Assembly (NCBI RefSeq): GCF_947503125.1
Contig: NZ_CANNCR010000004.1
Span: forward strand, 1-64,000
Reading direction: 5' to 3'
DNA: 64,000 nt
Origin: an uncultured Metabacillus sp.
Lineage (GTDB): Bacteria; Bacillota; Bacilli; Bacillales; Bacillaceae
The notes below the pieces were generated by a model that saw nothing but the letters and a program-made list of their open reading frames with translations, was not told the DNA's origin and did no database searches. Made by a program: the position numbers and the translations under genes. This document shows, in pieces, positions 25,732 through 33,786 of the stretch. Numbering within the stretch: the first letter of the stretch is position 1; each line of letters begins with the position of its first letter.

Positions 25732-26280
25732 TTACTCTAAATTGCTATGAAGGAGAAACGCCTCATTGTGGCCATGCTTTTTTAAGTTAGAATAGAGTAA
25801 GCAAATGCTATCAAACACAATGTGGACTGATTGATCAAATAAAGAACCGAGAGGCTGTATAGACTGTCTCTCCCCTTCAACCCGATATTTTGTGGATGCT
25901 GGTATATGAAGCACATTTGTTGAATGAAGGGCAAGCGGTGACTCGAGGGCTGTTGTAACAGCAACAACATGACAATTTAGCTCACTCGCTTTTTCTGCAG
26001 TGGAAACAACACTCTTTGTTTTCCCTGAGCCTGAAACGGCAACAAGAAGATCTCCCTCAGCAATAGAAGGGGTAATCGTTTCCCCTACAGCATAAACAGT
26101 TGCTCCTAAATGCATTAGTCTCATGGCAAATGATTTTCCCATAAAGCCTGAACGACCCTCACCAATTACAAATATTCTGTTTGCATCGGCTAATTTTACG
26201 GCAATGCTTTGCAGGCTTTCATCACTTATTTGAGTTATAACACCTTGAATTTCTGAAAGAATGCTTTCTACTGTTTTCAT
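25732..26280 (-). CDS. hxlB: 6-phospho-3-hexuloisomerase
   Basis: Isomerises D-arabino-3-hexulose 6-phosphate to fructose 6-phosphate, the second step of the ribulose monophosphate pathway. A single SIS domain of 182 residues with IFVIGEGRSGFMGKSFAMR and LVAVSGSGKTKS sugar-phosphate loops. The ATG at 26280 overlaps the hxlA stop in ATGA, and GGAGGGAG lies upstream. Linked to hxlA in the usual way, but no HxlR activator gene is next to it; instead the operon has a LacI-type operator. Confidence 0.9.
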   Translation of the reverse strand: MKTVESILSEIQGVITQISDESLQSIAVKLADANRIFVIGEGRSGFMGKSFAMRLMHLGATVYAVGETITPSIAEGDLLVAVSGSGKTKSVVSTAEKASELNCHVVAVTTALESPLALHSTNVLHIPASTKYRVEGERQSIQPLGSLFDQSVHIVFDSICLLYSNLKKHGHNEAFLLHSNLE

Positions 26281-26909
26281 CGTTTCTCCCTCCATTGATT
26301 GATCTTTTTCATAAACATTTCTGCAGCCAATCGTTGATTTTGCGCCTTCGTAATGGCTGAACCAATAATCACAACATCAGGCTTTATCTCTTGAAATTGA
26401 TCAAACGACTCTAAATTTATTCCCCCTGCGACCGCTAGCATTCCAGTCCAGTCATACATATGGCTAATATTAATTGCTGATTTTCCAGACATCTCCTGCT
26501 CATCTTTACTGACATGTGCACAAAAGATGGCTTGTTTGTATTTAAGCAATTCTTCTTTTTGTTCATCATTTGTATTCAGTAAGTCAATCATTACCTTCTT
26601 GCCCATTTTTTCAGCCGTTTCGACACAGGCTTTGATCGTCGCATTTGGAGACACCCCCATTACGGTGGCTACATCTGCCCCAGCACGAAAGCACATTTCA
26701 AATTCGTACAATGCATTATCGATTGTCTTTATATCTGCAACAATCACCTTATGAGGAAAAGCGTTTTTTATCCTTTTTACACTTTCCATACCGTATTCTT
26801 TGATTAAAGAAGTTCCCACTTCAATCCAATCTACAAATTCCTCTGAAGCCTTTGCAAGATCAATCGCTTCATCAATCGAATATCGATCTAACGCTAGTTG
26901 AATATACAT
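26277..26909 (-). CDS. hxlA: 3-hexulose-6-phosphate synthase
   Basis: Condenses formaldehyde with ribulose 5-phosphate to give hexulose 6-phosphate. A TIM-barrel protein of 210 residues in the OMP decarboxylase superfamily: IADIKTIDN carries the conserved DxK, and VAGGINLES is the phosphate loop. The superfamily also includes 3-keto-L-gulonate-6-phosphate decarboxylase, but pairing with an SIS isomerase strongly favours hexulose phosphate synthase. TAGAGGAG precedes the ATG. The palindrome TAAATCGATTTA lies 35 bases upstream. Confidence 0.9.
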   Translation of the reverse strand: MYIQLALDRYSIDEAIDLAKASEEFVDWIEVGTSLIKEYGMESVKRIKNAFPHKVIVADIKTIDNALYEFEMCFRAGADVATVMGVSPNATIKACVETAEKMGKKVMIDLLNTNDEQKEELLKYKQAIFCAHVSKDEQEMSGKSAINISHMYDWTGMLAVAGGINLESFDQFQEIKPDVVIIGSAITKAQNQRLAAEMFMKKINQWREKR

Positions 26910-26943
26910 ATTTACTCCTCTAAAGCTTTATTACCTTATTTAC

Positions 26944-26955
26944 TAAATCGATTTA
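26944..26955. promoter_or_regulatory. palindromic operator before hxlA-hxlB
   Basis: TAAATCGATTTA is a perfect palindrome with a central CG, 35 bases before the hxlA ATG. It matches both operators in front of the KDG-kinase operon at 32596-32620 except for one base. Confidence 0.65.
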
Positions 26956-27143
26956 TGAAACTATTATAAAGCAAATGAAAGGGCTTTACAATAAGAAATG
27001 TGAAAGTCACTTTACTTGCTTAAGGAAGTCGCTGTTATTCTCACTTTGGAATGTCGATATCTTTCGGCCGAGCGCTGATCGTAAGCCCTCCTTTATCCAA
27101 TAACACAAAAAAGAGCCAACCATCAAAGTTGACTCTCAGATCT

Positions 27144-27779
27144 TTAAAACGTATGAGCTGCATCTTTTGCACGTGCAATTGCATTTTCTTTAATTTCTTG
27201 AGCCTTTTCAGGCATTGCGTTATGACCTTCAACAAATATTCCTTCAAAGGATGGCACACCATAGAATTGCATCATAATATTCAGGTAGCGGTGCCCCATT
27301 TCCATTTCAGCTGCTGGTCCTTCTGAATAAATGCCTCCGCGTGCTTGAATATGTAAGGCTTTTTTATCAGTTAATAAACCGATTGGACCTTCTGCCGTAT
27401 ACTTAAATGTTTTTCCTGCTACAGAAACAGCATCAAGATATGCTTTCATAACTGGCGGGAAGGAAAAATTCCACAAAGGAGTTACAAATACATATTTATC
27501 TGCGGAAATGAATTGTTCACATAGTTCTGAAAGACGTCCAACCTTTGCTTTTTCTTCATTTGACAGCTCCTCAAATCCTTTTCCAGTTTGAAGTTTGCCC
27601 CAACCGCTGAAAACATCGACATCAATTTGAGGAATATTTTCCTTGTATAGGTCTAGATTGACAATTTCATGGTCTGGATTTACTTCTTTATAAGTGTCAA
27701 TAAAAGCCTTCCCTACTGCCATACTGTAAGATTGTGTATCATCATGTGGATGAGCTGTAATATACAATACTTTTGTCAT
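27144..27779 (-). CDS. FMN-dependent NADH-azoreductase
   Basis: A flavodoxin-like quinone/azo reductase of 211 residues, AzoR family. [19 protein letters not shown] at the N-terminus binds the FMN phosphate, and [20 protein letters not shown] is a family hallmark. It uses NADH to reduce quinones or azo dyes and protects against electrophile stress. The ATG at 27779 follows AAAGGTAG by seven bases. It lies upstream of hxlA on the same strand, but the operator and 230-base gap indicate separate transcription. Confidence 0.9.
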   Translation of the reverse strand: MTKVLYITAHPHDDTQSYSMAVGKAFIDTYKEVNPDHEIVNLDLYKENIPQIDVDVFSGWGKLQTGKGFEELSNEEKAKVGRLSELCEQFISADKYVFVTPLWNFSFPPVMKAYLDAVSVAGKTFKYTAEGPIGLLTDKKALHIQARGGIYSEGPAAEMEMGHRYLNIMMQFYGVPSFEGIFVEGHNAMPEKAQEIKENAIARAKDAAHTF

Positions 27780-28368
27780 GTATCTACCTTTCCTTTCAAA
27801 TAAATTAACGATCATATTTTTCACAAAAAATGATGGTTTATTCAACATACACTGAATTAATATTATTTTAATTCAAAGTAATTTTATAAAAGATTATACT
27901 TCCAAGCAAATTTTTTGCCTAAAAACAATCGAAAAAAAGACTTGCCCGTGTATGACAAATCCTTTTTGCAAATTATTGATTATTTTCAATCACGTAAGGG
28001 TTGCTGCTAATCATCTTTCTCATTTCATCAGTCAATTTAACGGGCTCATAAGAGGTTAAGTCACTTGAGGTTTCTCCATTTTGAACACTACCATCGTAAT
28101 GCAACGGTTTTTCTTCCATAGTCAATCACCTCCATCAAAAAGCTAGGGATAGAACTACATATTTACTATTTACTGAAATAAGCAAACCTATTCCCCTCAC
28201 ATTGGAAAAATCTAGTTCATTAGATATAATGCACTAAATAAAAAACAAGAATAAAAACCTATATATCACTATTAGTGATTATATTATACTATGTTAAAAA
28301 TAAGTATTTTGTCTCATTATGTAATATCCAAAATTTATTTATAAAAACTCTCTTTTTACCACTAAAAA
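27780..28368. other. intergenic region holding one small gene
   Basis: Outside the 48-residue frame at 27973-28119 this stretch is AT-rich. It contains the azoreductase promoter region at the left and an A/T-rich gap at the right with no repeat or structured RNA that I can see. Confidence 0.4.
27973..28119 (-). CDS. 48-residue hypothetical protein
   Basis: ATG at 28119 has a near-perfect ribosome binding site, GGAGGTGATTGACT, and opens 48 codons. The peptide is acidic and hydrophilic: it begins EEKPLHYDGSVQNGETSSD and ends SNPYVIENNQ. Normal codon use and the strong ribosome binding site make a real gene likely. I do not recognise a family; the size and composition recall small spore-former proteins. 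It is flanked by gaps on both sides. Confidence 0.6.
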   Translation of the reverse strand: MEEKPLHYDGSVQNGETSSDLTSYEPVKLTDEMRKMISSNPYVIENNQ

Positions 28369-28401
28369 AGCAGTGCGATTCCAATATGGAATCCACTGCT
28401 T
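28369..28401 (-). terminator. terminator of the second LacI regulator gene
   Basis: AAGCAGTGCGATTCCA (from 28369) pairs with TGGAATCCACTGCTT (28387-28401) with one extra base. TTTTTTAG follows on the minus strand. Confidence 0.85.
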
Positions 28402-28422
28402 AACAGTTTTTCAATTATTTAA

Positions 28423-29433
28423 TTATAGAAAGTTTCCTGGACCCTTTGTCGATTCTCTTACATACAGTTCACAAGAATATACAGTATTTTTGTAGGTTAC
28501 TTCTTCTTTATTAATCAGCTTTAATAACAGCTCTGCTGCTTTTTTCCCCATATCGTAAGCAGGCTGGCTGATGGTAGTAACTGTGGGGCTAACAAGGTTC
28601 GCAAAAGGGATATTATCAAACACAATTAAACCGAGCTGTTTCCCAATTTTGATATCGTTTTCTTTCGCAAATTTAAGTACTTCCAAAAACACTAAGTCAT
28701 TTGCTGCAACAAGGGCAGTTGGAGGTTCTTCTAATGAAAACAATTTTTCGAGCTCCTCTGCCATCAAATGTATGGGAGTACTTATCATATATTCTTCCAA
28801 TACAGGCATATTGTTATTTTTTAATGCTTCCATATAGCCTTGCTTCCGTTCATATCTTGTAGAGATCGTCAATTCTTCTGTAGCAATGGCTATTTTTGTG
28901 TATTGCTTCTTAATTAAGTGCTCTACCGCGTGCTTGGTTGCTTCCTTATTATTTACAACAACAGTTGGAACAATTAAGTCTTTGACTTTTCTGTCCATAA
29001 ATACTACAGGATAGGCAGCATTTATCATTTCTTGATAGAGCTCTATATTTTGACCAGTTGGAAAAATGATTAACCCATCCACTTGTTTGGCACGAAGCAT
29101 TTCGATATATTTTCGTTCTTTTTCAGGGTCATTATCTGCGTTGCATATAATTGCATTCATGTCATAATTATTAAAGTAATCCTCCAAAGCCCTGCAAACT
29201 TCAGTTGAAAAACGGTGCATAATATTGGCGACAATAATTCCAATCATCGATGTCCGCTTTTGCTTTAGGCTTCTTGCCACATAATTTGGCTGGTAACCAA
29301 GCTCTTTGATCGCATCCCTTATTTTATATCTTGTTTCCTCACTCATATATTCATATCGTTTATTTAAAAATTGTGAAACCGTGCTTTTTGAAACTCCTGC
29401 ACGTTTCGCCACATCCGCCATCGTTATAGCCAT
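28423..29433 (-). CDS. LacI-family regulator next to the KDG-kinase operon
   Basis: A repressor of 336 residues with a LacI helix-turn-helix at the N-terminus (TMADVAKRAGVSKSTVSQFL) and a sugar-binding sensor domain after residue 60. The ATG at 29433 is supported by GAGGACG eight bases upstream. It lies downstream of the MFS/kdgK/epimerase operon on the same strand. TAAAyCGrTTTA operators before that operon and before hxlA are good candidates for its targets. It resembles KdgR-type regulators by context. Confidence 0.88.
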   Translation of the reverse strand: MAITMADVAKRAGVSKSTVSQFLNKRYEYMSEETRYKIRDAIKELGYQPNYVARSLKQKRTSMIGIIVANIMHRFSTEVCRALEDYFNNYDMNAIICNADNDPEKERKYIEMLRAKQVDGLIIFPTGQNIELYQEMINAAYPVVFMDRKVKDLIVPTVVVNNKEATKHAVEHLIKKQYTKIAIATEELTISTRYERKQGYMEALKNNNMPVLEEYMISTPIHLMAEELEKLFSLEEPPTALVAANDLVFLEVLKFAKENDIKIGKQLGLIVFDNIPFANLVSPTVTTISQPAYDMGKKAAELLLKLINKEEVTYKNTVYSCELYVRESTKGPGNFL

Positions 29434-29507
29434 GAAATCGTCCTCTTTTTGCATTTTTATTCTTTTATTTTACCTATTAATAGTGAAATAAGCTAGAAAA
29501 ACAGAAA

Positions 29508-29539
29508 AAAGGATACCCGTAGCTTTTTGGGCATCCTTT
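29508..29539 (-). terminator. terminator of the KDG-kinase operon
   Basis: AAAGGATACCC (29508-29518) pairs with GGGCATCCTTT (29529-29539) with one wobble, followed by TTTTC on the minus strand. Confidence 0.82.
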
Positions 29540-29559
29540 ACTGTAACTTTTTTAGTTTA

Positions 29560-30843
29560 TTATGAAGCAACCATCTTACCGCTTTTCACATCTTGAGGCT
29601 TTATTGCGGCATTTACCGCCCAAATTGTTAATAGGGCTGATAGGAATAGCGATCCTGCCATAAAGATATACGATGCGCTAAAACTTCCAGTTGCTCCATT
29701 TAAATACCCGACGAAGTAAGAACCAGCAAACGAACCAAGAGCCCCCATGCTGTTGATTAAGGCCATTGCCCCACCTGCTACATTCCGAGGCAGTATTTCC
29801 GGAATAATCGCAAAGAATGGACCATATGGAGCATACATTGCACCGCCAGCTATGATCAACAAGAAGAATGATAACCAGAAGTTGCTTGTTCCGACTAAGT
29901 ATGAGCCATAGAAAGCCAGTGCTCCAATTAGTAGAAATGGCCAAACAAACTCTTTCCTGTTTTGCAATTTATCTGAGAAGTGAGAAACCGTTAACATGAG
30001 AATAATCGACAAAATATAAGGGACAGATGATAGCCAGCCTGTTTCAACGATATCCATATTTGGGGCAGCCTTAATGATGGATGGCAACCACATAACAAAA
30101 CCATATACTCCTACACTCCATAGTGCATACTGAGCACATAATAGAATAACTGCTTTCGACTTAAATGCCTCTGCATAATTTTTAACCGGTTTCAATCCTT
30201 GCTGTTCTTTCTCAAGCTCTTCTTGAAGCAAGGCTTTTTCACGTTCTGTAAGCCATTTTGCTTCTTTTGGCTCATCATTGACAACTTTCCACCAAATAAA
30301 CGCCCAAATGACTGCTGGAAGACCTTCAATAATAAACATCCATCTCCAGCCATACGCTTCCAACAGATAGCCGGAAAGAATTGACATCCATAATACAGTT
30401 GCAGGATTACCTAGAATTAAAAAGGTATTAGCACGAGAACGCTCCGCTTTTGTAAACCAGTGGCTAAGGAATACAAGCATTGCTGGCATAACTGCGCTTT
30501 CAACAACACCTAGTGTAAACCTTATGACAACTAGCCAACCGACATGGCTAACGAGACCTGTCGCAGTTGCTAATCCACCCCATAAAATTAATGACCAAAA
30601 AACAAGCTTTTTCGCACTTTTATTTTCCGCATAATGTGCTCCAGGAATTTGGAAAAAGAAGTACCCTAGGAAAAACAAGGAGCCTAATAATGAGGAGATG
30701 GCCGGTGTAATTTGTAAATCCTCGGCCATACCTGCTGCCGCACCAAAGCCATAGTTTGCCCGATCTAAGTAAGCAAGACTGTACGTAATAAAAACAACAG
30801 GGATTAAACGAAGCCATCTTTGTTTTGCTAATTTGTTTTCCAT
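29560..30843 (-). CDS. MFS hexuronate/sugar-acid transporter (ACS family)
   Basis: A twelve-helix permease of 427 residues of the anion:cation symporter family (ExuT/GudP/KdgT-like porters). The opening with YSLAYLDRANYGFGAA is characteristic of that family. It follows kdgK by one base pair in an epimerase-kinase-transporter operon, which points to uptake of a sugar acid such as a hexuronate or aldonate; the exact substrate is open. Confidence 0.87.
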   Translation of the reverse strand: MENKLAKQRWLRLIPVVFITYSLAYLDRANYGFGAAAGMAEDLQITPAISSLLGSLFFLGYFFFQIPGAHYAENKSAKKLVFWSLILWGGLATATGLVSHVGWLVVIRFTLGVVESAVMPAMLVFLSHWFTKAERSRANTFLILGNPATVLWMSILSGYLLEAYGWRWMFIIEGLPAVIWAFIWWKVVNDEPKEAKWLTEREKALLQEELEKEQQGLKPVKNYAEAFKSKAVILLCAQYALWSVGVYGFVMWLPSIIKAAPNMDIVETGWLSSVPYILSIILMLTVSHFSDKLQNRKEFVWPFLLIGALAFYGSYLVGTSNFWLSFFLLIIAGGAMYAPYGPFFAIIPEILPRNVAGGAMALINSMGALGSFAGSYFVGYLNGATGSFSASYIFMAGSLFLSALLTIWAVNAAIKPQDVKSGKMVAS

Positions 30844-30844
30844 T

Positions 30845-31804
30845 TTACTTCACTCCTTGTAAATGGTTTTTCATATATTGCTCTAACTGATGAGTGGTTG
30901 GATAACCGTCATTGTCCCCAGGGGATTGCACAGCCAATGCGCCAATGGCATTCCCTCTCCTTACAGCTTCCGAGATTGACATATTGTTTAATAATCCGCT
31001 GATCACCCCTACTGCAAACCCGTCGCCGGCGCCAACCGTATCAATGACATGGTCAACTTTATATCCATTTATTCTTCCTTCATCGTTTATGGTTTTATAA
31101 TAAGCCCCTTCTTCACCCAGCTTTATGATAACTAACTTGACGCCTTTATCTAAGTAATATGCGGCAATATCTTCAGGAGCTTTGTAACCTGTTAAGATTA
31201 CACCTTCTGCTAGTCCTGGAAGAAAGGTGTCAGTTTGAAAGGCAATTTCATTCGTTTCTCTCACCATTTCCTGTGTTGATTGCCATAGTGACGGACGTAA
31301 ATTAGGATCAAAGGATACAGTCCGATTATTGCTTTTCATTAAGGTAAGTGCATGCTTCGCAAACTCTCGCGTACTGCTGGATAATGCAAGCGGAATTCCC
31401 GTCATATGCAAATGAATAGCTTTTAAAAAATAAGCTTCCTGAAGGTCATTTACACCCATTTGACTTGCTGCAGAGCCTTTACGAAAATATTGGACTTCAG
31501 GATCTCCTTCCGAAACCTTTGACTTTACTTGAAAACCTGTAGGATAATTTTCATCGATAATAACATGATCAATATTAACATGCTCTTCTTTTAACCGTTG
31601 AATAATAAATTTCCCAAATGAATCATTACCTACCTTGCTGGCCCAGCCTGAACGAAGACCTAATCTGGCAAGGCCAATCGCAACGTTTGTTTCCGCACCG
31701 GCAAGACCGCGTGTATAATGATTCACTTCATGAAGCGGACCTTGCTCATCTGCGATAAACATGGCCATTGCTTCACCGAATGTGATGACATCGAATTGAT
31801 TCAT
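30845..31804 (-). CDS. kdgK: 2-keto-3-deoxygluconate kinase-type PfkB sugar kinase
   Basis: A ribokinase/PfkB-family kinase of 319 residues. The N-terminal GAETNVAIGLARLG and the C-terminal DTVGAGDGFAVG, with catalytic Asp at about 261, define the family. TGFQVKSK followed by VQYFRKGSAAS fits KDG kinases of Bacillus. It would phosphorylate 2-keto-3-deoxygluconate, feeding the KDPG aldolase branch; no aldolase is in the window. ATGA overlap with the preceding epimerase gene shows translational coupling. Confidence 0.85.
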   Translation of the reverse strand: MNQFDVITFGEAMAMFIADEQGPLHEVNHYTRGLAGAETNVAIGLARLGLRSGWASKVGNDSFGKFIIQRLKEEHVNIDHVIIDENYPTGFQVKSKVSEGDPEVQYFRKGSAASQMGVNDLQEAYFLKAIHLHMTGIPLALSSSTREFAKHALTLMKSNNRTVSFDPNLRPSLWQSTQEMVRETNEIAFQTDTFLPGLAEGVILTGYKAPEDIAAYYLDKGVKLVIIKLGEEGAYYKTINDEGRINGYKVDHVIDTVGAGDGFAVGVISGLLNNMSISEAVRRGNAIGALAVQSPGDNDGYPTTHQLEQYMKNHLQGVK

Positions 31805-32571
31805 ATAATTCCCTCGCTTTCTTCAAGAACTGCTTCTTGAACCAACTTAATAAAATCCTTCGTTTTTGAAACTGGATCGATCGGAAACTCCAATGCCTTT
31901 GGCAAATGATGGGGAAAAAGTCTCACTATTTTTCGCCATTCTGCGTCACTTGTATCCATAAGCGGCAGCGTCACAAGGGAACCTCCACGATTCTCAACAT
32001 GTTTGAGATGCAAGTAACCGACATATGGTGATAATTGCTCAAGAGCTTTTTGAATCGATTGTTCAGTGTAATACCAATTTCCGCTATCAAATGTCATTTT
32101 CACTGGCACTTCATAATTCGAAGCGTTTTCAAAAAAGACTCTCAAGCATTCAACATTACCACCATGCTTCGTTTGATCATTCTCAACAAATAGTTGAATA
32201 GATTCTTTTTTTAGTAGATCCTTTAATTCACTTACGTTCGAATGTTCCTGGTGATAATGTCCTAATGAGACTTTTAGCCATTGTGCTCCAAGAAGCTTCG
32301 CCTCCTCAATTGTCCTTTGAAGAAGCAGATTATTTAACGTATGGTCAACTCCCCATACTTCAATAGGAGAGGAGAAAACGGTAAATAATTGTTCATTTTC
32401 TATTTCTCTTTTTACTAGCTCGAGAGCTATATCCCCCTCCAAAAATAATTCTCTTCGAATCTCAATGCCAAATGCACCGGATAAAGCAATGTCTTTAACA
32501 AATGCAGCTTGGCCTTTCTCCAATACTTCATTTCTATTAAAAGCATTTAATGGAACGATTACATTATTCAT
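31801..32571 (-). CDS. sugar phosphate isomerase/epimerase (AP endonuclease family 2 fold)
   Basis: A TIM-barrel protein of 256 residues of the xylose-isomerase-like superfamily. Metal-site motifs visible are VENDQTKHGG, TFDSGNWYY and LHLKHVENRGG. It probably interconverts a keto sugar or sugar acid before the kinase acts. First gene of the epimerase-kdgK-MFS operon; AAAGGAATT precedes the ATG, and two LacI-type operators and a cre-like site lie within 80 bases upstream. Confidence 0.82.
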   Translation of the reverse strand: MNNVIVPLNAFNRNEVLEKGQAAFVKDIALSGAFGIEIRRELFLEGDIALELVKREIENEQLFTVFSSPIEVWGVDHTLNNLLLQRTIEEAKLLGAQWLKVSLGHYHQEHSNVSELKDLLKKESIQLFVENDQTKHGGNVECLRVFFENASNYEVPVKMTFDSGNWYYTEQSIQKALEQLSPYVGYLHLKHVENRGGSLVTLPLMDTSDAEWRKIVRLFPHHLPKALEFPIDPVSKTKDFIKLVQEAVLEESEGII

Positions 32572-32595
32572 GGATAATTCCTTTCAGTTTATTTA

Positions 32596-32620
32596 TAAAT
32601 CGGTTTAGTAAATCGGTTTA
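32596..32620. promoter_or_regulatory. tandem LacI-type operators before the KDG-kinase operon
   Basis: TAAATCGGTTTA occurs twice, at 32596-32607 and 32609-32620, 13 bases apart. It differs by one base from the palindrome before hxlA. The position, 25-49 bases before the first start codon, suits repression. Confidence 0.68.
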
Positions 32621-32637
32621 TTGTAGTATAAAATAGA

Positions 32638-32652
32638 TGTAAGCGCTTTTCA
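32638..32652 (+). promoter_or_regulatory. cre-like site before the KDG-kinase operon
   Basis: TGTAAGCGCTTTTCA matches the cre consensus except for one position near its right end. It would add CcpA control to the LacI operators. Confidence 0.45.
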
Positions 32653-32687
32653 ATACCTTTTTCCTTTTTATTTTTAAATAAATTGAA

Positions 32688-32721
32688 AAAACCTTAAAAA
32701 GCATTAGCTTATTAAGGTTTT
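32688..32721 (-). terminator. terminator of the LXG-only gene
   Basis: AAAACCTTAA (32688-32697) pairs exactly with TTAAGGTTTT (32712-32721), with TTTTTTC on the minus strand. Confidence 0.85.
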
Positions 32722-32733
32722 CATCGGAATTAT

Positions 32734-33480
32734 TTATGTTTCTTTTTTGGATTTCAATTGATTCCTAAAATTGCTCTGTTCCTCTTTATAGGAGAGATAA
32801 TCCTTTGCTTGTTGTTCTGTATCTTTTTTTAATTGAAATACATTGCTTGCTTTATAGGCTTCAGCGTTGAAACGAATAGGAGAGAGTTGCACCCCTTGAC
32901 TTGTAGCCTGTTGGAGATGTCGAAAAAGTGAAATTACATATTCCTCGTCCTTATTTATCGACTTGTATTCAGCCATCAGTTCACGATCCAGGTGATCTAA
33001 TGCAGCTAGTGTGTCTCTACGTTGCTTTTCAGCACGATCCTGACTTTCTTCAAAACGGCTGTTTGAGAAAGCATCTATATCAATTAAGTCCTCTATCTTT
33101 TTTAGGATCTTTGTTAATTCAAAATATTGGTTTAAGACAATTTCTTCAGAGAGATTTACAGCGTTAGGCAAATCATTTTCAAGAAAAGGAACATGGATGA
33201 TCGTGTTTCCTGCTAAATCTAGGTCTTCTATCGTTCCTTCAATACCGCAAAAAAAAGCAATCCGTTTATTGATAAGAAGCACCCATGCTTCTATTACATC
33301 GATTTGAGCTTGATAAAACCCTTTAACTGCCTCAGCGCCTTCACCTTTAAAATGCTCTCCCAAATTCACAACATTCCAGCATTGCTTTTTTACTTGTTCA
33401 AGATTATCGAGAAGTTCCTGGTACTGCTTGGCCCTTACTTCCATTGCTTCGATTAATTTTTTTGCTTCAAAAACCCTCAC
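32734..33480 (-). CDS. LXG-domain protein without toxin domain
   Basis: A protein of 248 residues that is almost wholly an LXG domain, the N-terminal export module of polymorphic toxins sent out by the type VII secretion system. It begins RVFEAKKLIEAMEVRA, and GEHFKGEGAEAVKGFYQ near residue 45 is the LXG-type signature. After about residue 205 only a charged tail follows; there is no C-terminal toxin domain and no immunity gene. The gene ends cleanly with its own terminator. GTG start after AAGGGAAAGG. It may be a remnant or a toxin-less partner protein. Confidence 0.78.
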   Translation of the reverse strand: MRVFEAKKLIEAMEVRAKQYQELLDNLEQVKKQCWNVVNLGEHFKGEGAEAVKGFYQAQIDVIEAWVLLINKRIAFFCGIEGTIEDLDLAGNTIIHVPFLENDLPNAVNLSEEIVLNQYFELTKILKKIEDLIDIDAFSNSRFEESQDRAEKQRRDTLAALDHLDRELMAEYKSINKDEEYVISLFRHLQQATSQGVQLSPIRFNAEAYKASNVFQLKKDTEQQAKDYLSYKEEQSNFRNQLKSKKET

Positions 33481-33786
33481 AAGTACCTTTCCCTTCTATA
33501 TTTTTACTACACTTTACACTTTTTAGGTAATTAAAATTTAACTAGGTTTAGGTAATATTATACAGAGGCATTTCCATTCAACAAATGGACCATTTTTCCT
33601 TAAATCCTTTACCTGATAAGTACTATTTTCATCTCTTGAAAGTAGGAAAAAGGTATGTCACAAAATATCTACATGATTTGAAGGGGAATTTTTAGAAACC
33701 AGTGATGGGACTTTATGGTATCATTAAAGGATCGATTATTTTTGTCATTTTTCGAAAGATGGATGGAGTGTCTATCAGCTATTTTA
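33481..33786. other. intergenic region between LXG gene and yodQ
   Basis: AT-rich DNA that must contain the LXG promoter and the end of the lysine operon transcript. I see no clear terminator for yodQ, no repeat and no further gene. Confidence 0.4.

Noticed and set aside
26277-26909. hxlA read as 3-keto-L-gulonate-6-phosphate decarboxylase (UlaD type)
   Set aside because: Same superfamily, but the immediate ATGA-coupled partner is an SIS-type hexuloisomerase, and no ula genes are present.
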